Source of the DNA: Embleya sp040605455
GTDB lineage: Bacteria > Actinomycetota > Actinomycetes > Streptomycetales > Streptomycetaceae
Direction of reading: 5' to 3'
DNA: 64,000 bases
NCBI RefSeq assembly: GCF_040605455.1
Contig: NZ_JBEXCV010000029.1
Span: 6,455-70,454 of the forward strand
The translations under genes and the position numbers were made by a program. The notes below the pieces were generated by a model that did no database searches, was not told the origin of the DNA, and saw only the letters and a program-made list of their open reading frames with translations. Below are positions 33,995-41,871 of the stretch, piece by piece. How positions within the stretch are numbered: position 1 is the first letter of the stretch; every line of letters starts with the position of its first letter.

Positions 33995-35650
33995 TCAGCC
34001 CCGATCGAGTTCGCTGACCTCCAGCTCGCCCTCCGCGTACTGACGCCGGATCACCTTCTTGTCGAACTTGCCCACGCTGGTCTTGGGCACGGCGGTGATC
34101 AGGCTCCACCGCTCGGGCACCTGCCAGCGGGCCACCTTGCCCGCGAGGTAGTCGCGCAGCTGCTCGACCGTGGTCGTGGCGCCCTCGCGCAGCACGATCG
34201 TGGCCAACGGGCGCTCGCCCCACTTGTCGTCGGGCACGCCCACCACGGCCGCCTCGACCACGTCCTCGTGGCCCATCAGGGTGTTCTCCAACTCGACCGA
34301 CGAGATCCACTCACCGCCCGACTTGATCACGTCCTTGGCCCGGTCGGTCAGCCGCAGGAAGCCGTCGGCGGTGATCGTGCCGACGTCGCCGGTACACAAC
34401 CAGCCGTCCTGGAACCGGCCACCGCCACTGGCGTCCGCCGAGCCCTCGTCGCCGATGTAGCCACCCGCGATCCACGGCCCGCGCACCAGCAGCTCGCCGA
34501 CCGACTCGCCGTCGAGCGGGACGTCGGCACCGTCCGGGCCGACCAGCCGGGCCTGCACCGAGGCGGGCAGACGCCCCTGCGAGATCCGGTACGCGAACGC
34601 CTCGTCGCCGGTCAGCCCGGCCGGCGGGCGGGCCACCGAACCCAGCGGCGAGGTCTCGGTCATGCCCCACGCGTGCACGATGCGCACACCGTGCCGCTCC
34701 TCGAACGCGTGCATCAGGCCGGGCGGGCAGGCCGAACCGCCCACCACGACCTCCTTGAGCGAGGACACGTCGGTCTTGTGTACGTCGAGGTAGTCCAGGA
34801 GCCCGGTCCAGATGGTCGGCACCGCAGCGCCGAACGTCGGCTTCTCCGCGGCGATCATCGTGGCCAGCGGCTCCGGCTGGAGGAACCGGTCGGGCATCAG
34901 GATCGACGCGCCGCACAACATCGCCGCGTACGGCAGACCCCACGCGTTGACGTGGAACATCGGCACCACCGGCAACAGCAGGTCCGCGGAGCTCAGGCCG
35001 AAGCCCTCCATCGTGCACACCTGCATGCTGTGCAGATAGGTCGACCGGTGGCTGTACACGACGCCCTTGGGGTTGCCCGTGGTGCCGGACGTGTAACACA
35101 TCGCGGCGGCCTCGCGCTCGTCGATGTCCTCGGCCCAGTCGAACTCGGTCGGCCGGCCGGCGAGCAGGTCGTCGTAGCGGTGGACGTGCTTGCCGGAATC
35201 GGCGAGCGGGCTCAGATCGGTGTCGGCGCCGGTGACCACGACGTGCTCGACGGTCTTCAGGTGGGTCAGCAGCGGGGCGGCCAGCGCGGCCAGCGAGCCG
35301 TCCAGGACCAGCACCCGGTCGTCGGCGTGGTTCGCGATGTAGATCAACTGCTCCGGAGGCAGCCGCAGATTGAGCGTGTGCAGCACCGCACCCATCGACG
35401 GGATCGCGAGGTAGCACTCCAGGTGCTCCTGGTTGTTCCACAAGAAGGTGGCGACCCGCTCGTCGCCGGTGATCCCGAGCTCGCGCAGACCGTGGGCGAG
35501 TTGCGCGGACCGGCGACCGACCTCGGCGTAGGTGGCCCGCCTGGGCGCACCACCGGTCCAGGTCACCACCTCCGAACCGCCGTGCACCGTGGTGCCGTGT
35601 CGCATGATGCGAGCGATTGTCAAGGGCACGTCCTGCATCGTGCTGAGCAC
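33995..35650 (-). CDS. AMP-forming long/medium-chain acyl-CoA ligase (FadD-type)
   Basis: The 551-aa product starts at the GTG at 35650, with GGAGG 7 nt upstream (VLSTMQDVPLTIARIM, a common actinomycete FadD start). ANL-superfamily motifs are intact: CYTSGTTGNPKGVVYSHRS (A3), AWGMTETSPLGS (A5), GWLCTGDVGTITADGFLRLTDRAKDVIKSGGEWIS (A7-A8) and the lysine in PKTSVGKFDKK (A10). The family makes acyl-CoA from carboxylic acids via acyl-AMP. It is convergent with the DUF1906 gene and lies just after the igr-like operon. It may feed that pathway, but sequence alone does not separate a steroid-acid ligase from a fatty-acid ligase. A 336-bp gap precedes it. Confidence 0.9.
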   Translation of the reverse strand: MLSTMQDVPLTIARIMRHGTTVHGGSEVVTWTGGAPRRATYAEVGRRSAQLAHGLRELGITGDERVATFLWNNQEHLECYLAIPSMGAVLHTLNLRLPPEQLIYIANHADDRVLVLDGSLAALAAPLLTHLKTVEHVVVTGADTDLSPLADSGKHVHRYDDLLAGRPTEFDWAEDIDEREAAAMCYTSGTTGNPKGVVYSHRSTYLHSMQVCTMEGFGLSSADLLLPVVPMFHVNAWGLPYAAMLCGASILMPDRFLQPEPLATMIAAEKPTFGAAVPTIWTGLLDYLDVHKTDVSSLKEVVVGGSACPPGLMHAFEERHGVRIVHAWGMTETSPLGSVARPPAGLTGDEAFAYRISQGRLPASVQARLVGPDGADVPLDGESVGELLVRGPWIAGGYIGDEGSADASGGGRFQDGWLCTGDVGTITADGFLRLTDRAKDVIKSGGEWISSVELENTLMGHEDVVEAAVVGVPDDKWGERPLATIVLREGATTTVEQLRDYLAGKVARWQVPERWSLITAVPKTSVGKFDKKVIRRQYAEGELEVSELDRG

Positions 35651-35986
35651 CGTGTGGCCTCCCTGCATTCGCCGGACGGGAACCGGTCGAGGTGAGGGGA
35701 TTCTTTCTCGCCGATCGGGTGATTGTCAGCCCCCGGGGCCTTCGGTTTCGCACCCGTGTCGAGCGCCGACCCACGCACCGTCACGATCCGCGGTGCGCCC
35801 GTACGGGTGAACCAGGCGTGGCGATCGGCCGATCGGAGCAGCCAAGCGGAAGAATGCGACGGCGTCCCGTTGATCCGGATGACGCATCGTTTTCGGCATA
35901 ACGCCGCGAGCAGCCGGTAATTCCCGTTTTTCCGCTCTTCCGGAGGGGGACCGGCGAGCCCTCGACTTCCCGTTGGAAGGCGCCCC
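35651..35986. other. 336-bp divergent intergenic region with a 14-bp palindrome
   Basis: No gene is supported. It separates the acyl-CoA ligase gene from a small hypothetical gene and must carry both promoters. CGATCGGCCGATCG at 35822-35835 is a perfect palindrome and the stretch 35880-35935 is AT-richer than average. No copy of the CTGACG palindrome occurs here. Confidence 0.4.
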
Positions 35987-36304
35987 ATGTACCCGTTGGA
36001 GGTGCGACCCGAACCGCACCGACCGTACGACGTCGTGTTGCCGGACGCGCTCGGCCATCCCGTGCTGGGCTTCCGGGACGGCTATTGGTTCCGACTCGAT
36101 CGGGACGGACCGCCGCGCCCGCTGTGCGCGCGCACCGCGATCATCGGACATCCGGAGTCCGCCGGGCCTATCGTGCAGGTCATGTGTTGGTGGATGCGCG
36201 AACACCACGACCACCCCCAGGCGATGGACCTCGCCACCGAACTGGCGCTGACCGTCGGCGAGATGAGCCGGCGGCTGCACGCCCAGGGGCCGGCGGCATG
36301 GTGA
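35987..36304 (+). CDS. Hypothetical protein, 105 aa
   Basis: GGAAGG lies 6 nt before the ATG. The product reads like a small globular protein: MYPLEVRPEPHRPYDVVLPD, GFRDGYWFRLDRDG with a beta-hairpin pattern, and a helical C-terminus (VQVMCWWMREHHDHPQAMDLATELALTVGEMSRRL). No family is recognised. It stands alone, followed by a terminator hairpin at 36478. It marks the left margin of the accessory region. Confidence 0.65.
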   Translation: MYPLEVRPEPHRPYDVVLPDALGHPVLGFRDGYWFRLDRDGPPRPLCARTAIIGHPESAGPIVQVMCWWMREHHDHPQAMDLATELALTVGEMSRRLHAQGPAAW

Positions 36305-36477
36305 GGCGTTGCGGTTCCGTGCGGATACGGCGGGTGCCGTGCGGCCCTCGGGTGCCGGCGATCCGGGTGCGTACGTGTGCGATTCCCCGCTGCCGGAGCG
36401 GTCCTCCGCGTCGGTGCGGATGACCGGGACGTCGTGTGGGTGGGCCCTGGGTCGCGTCCGGGTGGTCCGCCCGAATG

Positions 36478-36508
36478 GGTGACCCGCGCGGGTGAGGCGC
36501 GGGTCACC
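36478..36508. terminator. 11-bp hairpin between convergent genes
   Basis: GGTGACCCGCG (36478-36488) pairs with CGCGGGTCACC (36498-36508); TTTCGG follows. It serves the hypothetical gene at 35987 and, on the other strand, the receiver-like gene ending at 36545. The rest of the 240-bp gap shows no gene. Confidence 0.75.
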
Positions 36509-36544
36509 TTTCGGCGTCGGGTCGGTTCTTTGTCGCCGGGTCGG

Positions 36545-37300
36545 CTACGAGGGCGACGCGATCTTGCCAAGCAGGTCGACGATGCGCTGCTGAACGTCCT
36601 CACGGGTGGAACGCTCCGCCAGGAACAGCACGGTCTCGCCGGTCTGCAGCCGGTGCAGGTCGTGTTCGACCAGGTCGAGCGTGGTGTAGACGACGATCGG
36701 CGTCGAGTGCAGACGCGCGTTGTTGCGCAGCCAGTCGACCACGCCCATCCGGCGCCGGCGCACCAGCATCAGGTCGAGCACCACGAGATTGGGCTCGACG
36801 CTGGACGCCTTGGACACCGCCTCGCTCTCCGAGGCCGCGTGCACCACGTCCATGCCACGCCGTTCCAGGGACGCGGTGAACGCCGTCGCGATGTCCGGGT
36901 TGCCCTCCACCAGAAGCACGCGCGATGCGTGCCCGGCGCTGTCCGCCGGTGCGAGCGAACGCAGCAGTACGGCCGGGTCGGCGCCGAACGCCGCGTCCCT
37001 GGTGGCCTGCATCAGCCCGGCGGTGACCAGTACCGGGATCTGCGCGGCGGTCGCGGCGGTGCGCAGCGACTGGAGTGCGGTACGGGTGATCGGGCCGGTC
37101 AGCGGATCCACGAACAGCGCGGCCGGCTGCACCGGGACGCTCGCGTCGACCTCCTCGCGCGAACGCACCAGCAGCGGACTCCAGCCACGCGCGGTCAGCG
37201 CGCCCGCCGTCGCGGAGTCCGGCTCGGGCCAGACCAGCAGCCGGCGCGGCTGTCCGTCCGGCGCGGGCGTGACCATGGTCGGCAGGTCGGCCCCGGACAT
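36545..37300 (-). CDS. Degenerate response-regulator receiver protein without output domain
   Basis: The 251-aa product appears to contain two flavodoxin-like halves. Residues 20-110 form a poorly conserved pseudo-receiver. Residues 125-250 form a recognisable CheY fold: SRVLLVEGNPDIATAFTASL, then NLVVLDLMLVRRRRMGVVDWLR with the phospho-acceptor aspartate, then TPIVVYTTLD. The acidic pair after beta-1 is E-G instead of D-D/E, and the conserved lysine after beta-5 (usually KP) is absent, the region reading VLFLAERST. No DNA-binding domain follows. It may therefore act as a phosphorylation-independent protein-interaction switch. The ATG at 37300 is the best of several weak starts. No histidine kinase is nearby. 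Confidence 0.72.
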   Translation of the reverse strand: MSGADLPTMVTPAPDGQPRRLLVWPEPDSATAGALTARGWSPLLVRSREEVDASVPVQPAALFVDPLTGPITRTALQSLRTAATAAQIPVLVTAGLMQATRDAAFGADPAVLLRSLAPADSAGHASRVLLVEGNPDIATAFTASLERRGMDVVHAASESEAVSKASSVEPNLVVLDLMLVRRRRMGVVDWLRNNARLHSTPIVVYTTLDLVEHDLHRLQTGETVLFLAERSTREDVQQRIVDLLGKIASPS

Positions 37301-37431
37301 CGCCTCGGCGTCACCGGGCGGCCCGCCGCCGCCTCCCGCTTCGCGAACCTCTCTTATCCCCGCGCGCCGGCCCCCCGTGTGTGTGTGGCGCCCCCGCGCC
37401 CGCACGTCGCCGGTGTGGTTACGCTGCCCTG

Positions 37432-38004
37432 ATGAGGCCGGATCGGGTCGACTGGAGCAACGCGCTGACCGCAGCCGGGGCCGTGTTCGCGGCAACCGCG
37501 GCTTGGGCAACGTTGCAGACTTTGCGAAAGCAGCGGCAACAGCTCGACCATCAGCGGTCGTTCATGGCCGAACAGGGCCGCGTCCTACAGCTCCAACGAG
37601 ACCAACTGCTGGCGTATGCCAAGGACCGAATTGATCAGGCTCGCCGCATCATCGTCGACAGCAAGTACGCCGACGTGCTCGGCGATCCCGCTGCCGACGG
37701 CAATGGATCCCGCACCGTCACGGTCACCAATCCGACCGACTATCCGATACGCAGCGTTCGCGTGGACTTCGGCGTCACCGACCGTGCGGAGTGGGCGACC
37801 ATCCAGATCGAAGGACAGTACGGAGCCACGCGATCGAGGTATCCGATCGACGTCCTTGTTCCCAGAGGCGTGGCTGTCTTTTACAGCGGCGTATTGCTTG
37901 CCAACGACATCTACTACTACTCGCCTCAAGTTACGTTCACCGACTCCCTGGGCCGGCAGTGGAAAGTGACCGAGACCGGGCAGCCATGGCTCGTCATGAG
38001 CTGA
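37432..38004 (+). CDS. Membrane-anchored coiled-coil protein, unknown function
   Basis: The 190-aa product has a short N-terminal hydrophobic segment (ALTAAGAVFAATAAWATL at about 10-27), a Gln/Arg-rich helix likely to be a coiled coil (RKQRQQLDHQRSFMAEQGRVLQLQRDQLL), and a C-terminal beta-rich domain (TVTVTNPTDYPIRSVRVDFGV ... FYSGVLLANDIYYYSPQVTFTDSLGRQWKV). The beta domain looks immunoglobulin-like. No family is recognised, although similar Streptomyces proteins with this helix-plus-beta layout exist. Its codon use is less GC-biased than neighbours, the first clear sign of the accessory island. ATG at 37432 follows a weak ribosome site. Confidence 0.65.
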   Translation: MRPDRVDWSNALTAAGAVFAATAAWATLQTLRKQRQQLDHQRSFMAEQGRVLQLQRDQLLAYAKDRIDQARRIIVDSKYADVLGDPAADGNGSRTVTVTNPTDYPIRSVRVDFGVTDRAEWATIQIEGQYGATRSRYPIDVLVPRGVAVFYSGVLLANDIYYYSPQVTFTDSLGRQWKVTETGQPWLVMS

Positions 38005-38149
38005 GGCACCGCGGCGCAACAACGGCAGCACTCGCCGGCCGCACGGTCGGTCGGTCTTCGAGGCATCCGTCACCGGGAAGGCGCATCGGGCCGACCCTCG
38101 TTCGCAGAGGCGGCAAACAACGTCCCGAGCCGGCCGCTCCACTCGATGT

Positions 38150-38290
38150 CCAAGCCGGGGCCTTCCAGCCTCCTGGGCGGCAACGCATCGCCGTGAGTCG
38201 AGCAACTGCGAGCCGCCCGCAGTGACCGCATCGTCGTCCTGCTCCACAATGAGATCCACAGGAGCCGTACTCCTATTGCCAGGTGCCTAC
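38150..38290 (-). pseudogene. Decayed 3' fragment of an Scr1-type HTH regulator gene
   Basis: Read on the minus strand, this stretch repeats the C-terminal coding end of the intact regulator at 38538-39380. STAPVDLIVEQDDDA aligns with DTATAGLFVEQDEDV, and at DNA level the block TGCGTTGCC-CCCAGGAG is shared but is one base shorter here, which shifts the frame. No HTH part, start codon or full domain remains. It lies between the small membrane protein gene and the DUF397 gene, in the position expected after duplication or recombination of a regulator/DUF397 locus. The rest of 38005-38337 has no gene. Confidence 0.65.
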
Positions 38291-38337
38291 GAACGTGCTC
38301 CGCGCACTCTCACCGGCCACGACGACAGGACGATGCG

Positions 38338-38541
38338 TCACCGCTTCAGCGCCTCCAGCAGCGACGTCCAGGCCGAAGCGTCGAAGAGGTGCATCGGACC
38401 GCTGCGCACCTTCGAGTCTCGAACGAAGGCGTAGCCCTCCTTGTTCGCCGCCTCGACGCATTGGCTCGATCCGTTCCCGCTGCTGTAGGTGCTCGTCCGC
38501 CAATACACCGACGTGCTGTTGGTACTGATCTTGACCATCAC
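38338..38541 (-). CDS. DUF397 domain protein
   Basis: The 67-aa product has the DUF397 core: VYWRTSTYSSGNGSSQCVEAA, then FVRDSKVRSGPMHLFDASAWTSLLEALKR. Its ATG overlaps the stop of the Scr1-type regulator gene, so the two are translationally coupled. Such small proteins are thought to act as antagonists or partners of the upstream HTH regulator. This is the second DUF397 gene in the window (see 4921); the two share only the family core. Confidence 0.87.
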   Translation of the reverse strand: MMVKISTNSTSVYWRTSTYSSGNGSSQCVEAANKEGYAFVRDSKVRSGPMHLFDASAWTSLLEALKR

Positions 38542-39380
38542 AGTCTCTCTGCTATCCGACTTATCAGGGCTCGAGACTCCTGGGGTGGCAACGCACCACC
38601 CATGAGTCGGGCAAACGCGTGGCTGTAGGCGGCCACGTCCTCGTCCTGCTCCACAAACAAGCCTGCTGTAGCCGTGTCCTCATAGACAACATCCGGCAGG
38701 TCACCTTCGAAGGTCAGGTGTGTAAAGGGACCTGCGGCTGCGGAGTAGACGCCCGACTCCAGTCCCAGCACCTGGAGTTCCACATTCGGTCGGCTGCTCT
38801 GCTCAACCAAGTACAGCAACTGCGCCTTCCGGACGGCGGGCGGCGCCATTCCATGCAAAAGCGCCGCTTCTCCGATGACGACCCACAGTGTGAAGCCAGT
38901 ACGGTCGAGCACCGTCTGTCGTTGCCTACGCACCTCCACAAAACCGTCGACGTCGCTTCCCGTGGTACGGGCGCTGCCCAAAATCAAGGCCCGTGCGTAG
39001 TCCTCCGTTTGCAAGAGCCCCGGGATGAACGTCTCTTCGTAGGTTCGCAGCTCCACGGCCTCGGCCTCCAAGCCGAGGAACGCACTGAACGTGTGGTGCA
39101 GACCCCGATACTTCACCCACCAACCACGCTCTCGCGCCTGCTTCGCGAGGGCAACGTAATCCTCGACGGTCGCGGCTTCGGTAACGCCGTACAGCGACAG
39201 CATCTTCCGCAGGTCGATCGGACGTACGCCGCTACGAGCAGTCTCGATGCGACTCACCTTGGAATGGTCACATTCCAGGTGCGCGGCCACATCCTCTTGA
39301 TCAAGACCGGCCTTCTCGCGCAGCGTCTTGAGCACTCTCGCAAGCTGACGCCGCCTCACGGTGGGCACAGTGTCCGCCAT
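38538..39380 (-). CDS. Scr1/WhiJ-type XRE-family transcriptional regulator
   Basis: The 280-aa product has an N-terminal XRE HTH (about 10-65: RRQLARVLKTLREKAGLDQEDVAAHLECDHSKVSRIETARSGVR) and a long C-terminal Scr1-type domain (about 90-275: GLEAEAVELRTYEETFIPGLLQTEDYARAL, VRRQRQTVLDR, YLVEQSSRPNVELQVLGLESGVYSAAAGPFTHL). The domain is common in streptomycete developmental regulators such as WhiJ homologues. GGGAGG lies 7 nt before the ATG. The DUF397 gene overlaps its stop and a HATPase gene is divergent, which gives the classical three-part locus. A perfect TCCGCAACTTGCGGA palindrome lies 77 bp upstream, the likely operator. A decayed fragment of a related gene lies just downstream. Confidence 0.92.
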   Translation of the reverse strand: MADTVPTVRRRQLARVLKTLREKAGLDQEDVAAHLECDHSKVSRIETARSGVRPIDLRKMLSLYGVTEAATVEDYVALAKQARERGWWVKYRGLHHTFSAFLGLEAEAVELRTYEETFIPGLLQTEDYARALILGSARTTGSDVDGFVEVRRQRQTVLDRTGFTLWVVIGEAALLHGMAPPAVRKAQLLYLVEQSSRPNVELQVLGLESGVYSAAAGPFTHLTFEGDLPDVVYEDTATAGLFVEQDEDVAAYSHAFARLMGGALPPQESRALISRIAERL

Positions 39381-39456
39381 GGCCAAACCTCCCGTCGGTG
39401 CGCAAGAACCGTAGTCACGATCAGCGTCCCATAGAGGCGAACCGCACAAATCAATC

Positions 39457-39471
39457 CGCAACTTGCGGAAA
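39457..39471. promoter_or_regulatory. Perfect palindrome TCCGCAACTTGCGGA, candidate operator of the Scr1-type regulator
   Basis: Two 7-bp arms flank a central C. It lies in the 315-bp gap between the regulator gene (minus strand) and the HATPase gene (plus strand), in an AT-richer patch suited to divergent promoters. The rest of the gap holds no supported gene. No copy of the palindrome is seen at the other DUF397/HATPase locus near 5.2 kb. Confidence 0.6.
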
Positions 39472-39695
39472 TAGTAGGCGTGGGTCATGCTGTCCAAGAC
39501 CGGGCGCTTACGCACCGTGCAGATGGATGCACTCCGCGCAGGCGGCTGTACCCCCCTCTTCGCTGAGAACATGCGCGAGCGTCCCCTCCTCGCGATCGGC
39601 GACTGTTCGAGCCGGAGCCAGATCGGCACCGCGCATCCCTTCGCCGGGTTTCCAGTACTGCCGCCCATCCACTGCGCGCAAGCTCGGGAGCGCCC

Positions 39696-40151
39696 ATGCA
39701 TCCGATCTCCTTGAAACAGAACTTCCCGTTGACCGACACTTCCGTGAAGCTCACACGCGACTGCGTGCGGCGCTTTTGCGTGGATCGACAGATCCCCACT
39801 CCTGCCGCCGACTCGGCCGCGCTGATAGCCACCGAGCTGGCGACCAACGCCGTCCGACACACGCAACAAGGGGCCACGCGTGCCGAGTTCACCCTCGTTC
39901 TGACCCTCTGCGGCAGGAAGCTCGACATCGCGGTGTGGGACTACCTGCCCTCGCCGTGCCCCCGGCTCCAGTCCCTCGCGGACATTGCGCTCGACGCCCA
40001 AAGCGGCCGTGGACTCGCCTTGATCCAGAGCGACGCGGCCGGATTCACCTGGTCGCGCATGACGAGCGGCAAGCTCGTCTCCGCGTGGATCGAGGTCGAC
40101 ACCGACAGGCCGGCACATGCCCCGGCTGGTGCGCAGACCCCGCTCTTCTGA
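39696..40151 (+). CDS. HATPase-fold (RsbW/SpoIIAB-like) ATP-binding protein
   Basis: The 151-aa product has the GHKL N box TELATNAVRHTQQG (about residues 47-60), the segment LDIAVWDYLPSPCPRL, and the G box AQSGRGLALIQSDAAGFTW. The G1-like D-x-G is replaced by D-Y-L, a common variation in this branch. GGGAG lies 5 nt before the ATG. Together with the divergent Scr1 regulator and DUF397 protein it completes a three-part regulatory locus. It is also the first of three plus-strand genes leading to the cysteine-free radical-SAM homologue. Confidence 0.88.
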   Translation: MHPISLKQNFPLTDTSVKLTRDCVRRFCVDRQIPTPAADSAALIATELATNAVRHTQQGATRAEFTLVLTLCGRKLDIAVWDYLPSPCPRLQSLADIALDAQSGRGLALIQSDAAGFTWSRMTSGKLVSAWIEVDTDRPAHAPAGAQTPLF

Positions 40152-40280
40152 CCGCGCAAAACCCGACCACCGGGTTTCACCCCATCCGCACTCGCAGCGG
40201 GACCGGGCTCACTCTCTGCCGACCTGGGAGAAGGGCAGTCCCTTCACAGCAACTCCCCCCACCACGCAAGGAGTTCGCCC

Positions 40281-40706
40281 ATGCACTACCTACTGAAGCC
40301 CATCCGGGTGGAAGCCGACAGACCGACGACCCGCAACCCTTACGCGCCCTACCTCGTCGCCGCCGGCGAGACCTTCGACGTGATCGAGGTCGACGAAATC
40401 CTCGGCCGCGCCACCCTCACCGTCCTGCGAGAACGCGGCCTCGATCCCGGTCCGGTCATCTTCGACCGCCGCCATCGCCGGATCGGCTTCCTCGTCCCGC
40501 CGGACGCCACCAATACCCTCCCCGCCCGCGAACGGCGAACCGGCCCCCGCCACCACGGCCGCGGCTCATGGATCACCATCCCCCGACCCAACGCCCTCCC
40601 CGGCGACCCCATCATCTGGCTCGTGGAGCCACCCGACGACACCCGAACCCCCTGCACCCTGCGCTGCGTCCGCCGAGCAATCCACCAAGCTGCCCGAACC
40701 CTCTGA
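40281..40706 (+). CDS. Hypothetical protein, 141 aa, upstream of the radical-SAM-like gene
   Basis: AAGGAG lies 7 nt before the ATG. The product has a folded-looking N-terminus (MHYLLKPIRVEADRP, AGETFDVIEVDEILGRATLTVLRERGLDPGPVIFDRRHRRIGFLVPP), a middle Arg/Gly-rich loop, and a C-terminal GDPIIWLVEPPDD followed by a short helix ending HQAARTL. I know of similar small proteins beside Scr1/HATPase loci in streptomycetes but no function is established. Two cysteines (CTLRC) lie near the end. It is separated by 34 bp from the radical-SAM-like gene and is likely co-transcribed with it. Confidence 0.7.
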   Translation: MHYLLKPIRVEADRPTTRNPYAPYLVAAGETFDVIEVDEILGRATLTVLRERGLDPGPVIFDRRHRRIGFLVPPDATNTLPARERRTGPRHHGRGSWITIPRPNALPGDPIIWLVEPPDDTRTPCTLRCVRRAIHQAARTL

Positions 40707-40740
40707 CCCGACCTCGCCCCCGACCGCCGACCGGAGCCCC

Positions 40741-41520
40741 ATGGTCACCATCGCCCTCGCCGTCCGACCCCCACCCACGCCCCGCATCAGGCACATCACC
40801 CTGGAACTCGACACAGCCCACAACCCGGCCCGTCACGCCGCTGCCGCTGCCGTCGACCTCATCACCAGGCCCAGCCAGGCAACAACGACAACGGCAACGA
40901 CGGCCACCACCACCGACAACTGGCGAAGCGTCCTCACCGAAGCGGCTCACCTCGCCGTCGAGACAGTGCAGTTCGCGGGGGCGGAGCCCACCGCCCACCC
41001 CGACTTCACCGACCTCCTCCGACACGCCCTCCGCGCCGGACACGACATCGAGGTCCACACCGACCTGCTCTACATCACTCGCGAGCAATGGACCCTGTTC
41101 ACTCACGAACGAGTCAGCCTCGCCACCACCCGGTACTCCGACGACCCCGCCCGACACGACGCAATCACCCATCAACTCGGCAGCCACATCCGCACCCGAA
41201 CCAACATCGTCACCGCCCTCGGCCTACACATCCCACTCCGCGTCGAACTCCCGACCGCCCTCCCCAGCCAACGCACCCACTCCGCCCGCGCCGAACTCGC
41301 CCTCCTCGGCGTCCGCGAGGACCGCATCGGCAACTCCGAGATCCCGCCCCTCACCCACAGCCCCCGCAACCCGCCCGAACCCGAGCACCCCCACCCGTGG
41401 GAGCACGTCGTCGTACAAGCCAACGGCGACGTCACCCTCTCCCCCGTCAACCGCGCACGCATCATCGGCAACGTCCGCCGACACACCTTGGCCACGCTTC
41501 TCGCCGACAGTTCCCCGTGA
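40741..41520 (+). CDS. Cysteine-free radical-SAM/SPASM homologue (pseudoenzyme)
   Basis: The 259-aa product aligns by eye with the middle and end of radical-SAM/SPASM proteins often encoded beside Scr1/HATPase genes. VETVQFAGAEPTAHPDFTDLLRHAL corresponds to the usual VxFxGGEPxLHP motif (here G-A-E-P), VSLATTRYSDDPARHDAITHQLGSH is nearly standard, and the end VVVQANGDVTLSPVNRARIIGNVRR matches the SPASM segment. Where the CxxxCxxC cluster should be, the sequence reads LELDTAHNPARHAAAAAV. There is not one cysteine in the whole protein, so neither the radical-SAM cluster nor auxiliary clusters can form. The frame is unbroken and codon use is normal, so this is not an obvious frameshift. It may have become a binding or scaffold protein. 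Confidence 0.8.
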   Translation: MVTIALAVRPPPTPRIRHITLELDTAHNPARHAAAAAVDLITRPSQATTTTATTATTTDNWRSVLTEAAHLAVETVQFAGAEPTAHPDFTDLLRHALRAGHDIEVHTDLLYITREQWTLFTHERVSLATTRYSDDPARHDAITHQLGSHIRTRTNIVTALGLHIPLRVELPTALPSQRTHSARAELALLGVREDRIGNSEIPPLTHSPRNPPEPEHPHPWEHVVVQANGDVTLSPVNRARIIGNVRRHTLATLLADSSP

Positions 41521-41871
41521 GCAGCCTCCGGTACCGCTTCGACGGCAAGCAGCTCATCGGGCGCGCGAGCAGCACACTGTCGTCGGCCAAGGCGGGGGTG
41601 CCGTCGGGGCCGATTCGCGGGCCCTCCGGCCCAATGCGGGACGTCATGACCGTGACGGTAGCCCGCACAGCAGCACGCTCACGAGGCAATTGCGCACCAC
41701 GTCGTAGGAGGCCGCGTCGTTTGATGCCGAAGGGACAGGAGCCGAGGAAGACGGCGGTAGCAGATCAGCCTTCGGCGGCGATGGCACCGAAGGCTGGAAC
41801 GTACGGCCTGGGAAACGCGTACGGCATCGCCCTCGTAACGGCGGTCCAGGCGGCACCCGGCCCGCCCGCCC
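41521..41871. other. 351-bp region without a supported gene
   Basis: It lies between the radical-SAM-like gene and a convergent acetyltransferase gene. Short open frames exist on both strands, but none has a ribosome site or recognisable motif. The mixture of strands and composition suggests a decayed remnant or simply the right boundary of the accessory island. Confidence 0.4.

Noticed and set aside
39487..39714. 75-residue plus-strand open frame upstream of the HATPase gene
   Set aside because: It has no ribosome site, overlaps the HATPase start in another frame, and its composition looks random.
40281..41520. RiPP precursor/maturase pair
   Set aside because: The 141-aa neighbour has no leader-core pattern and the radical-SAM homologue cannot bind its cluster, so peptide modification is unlikely.
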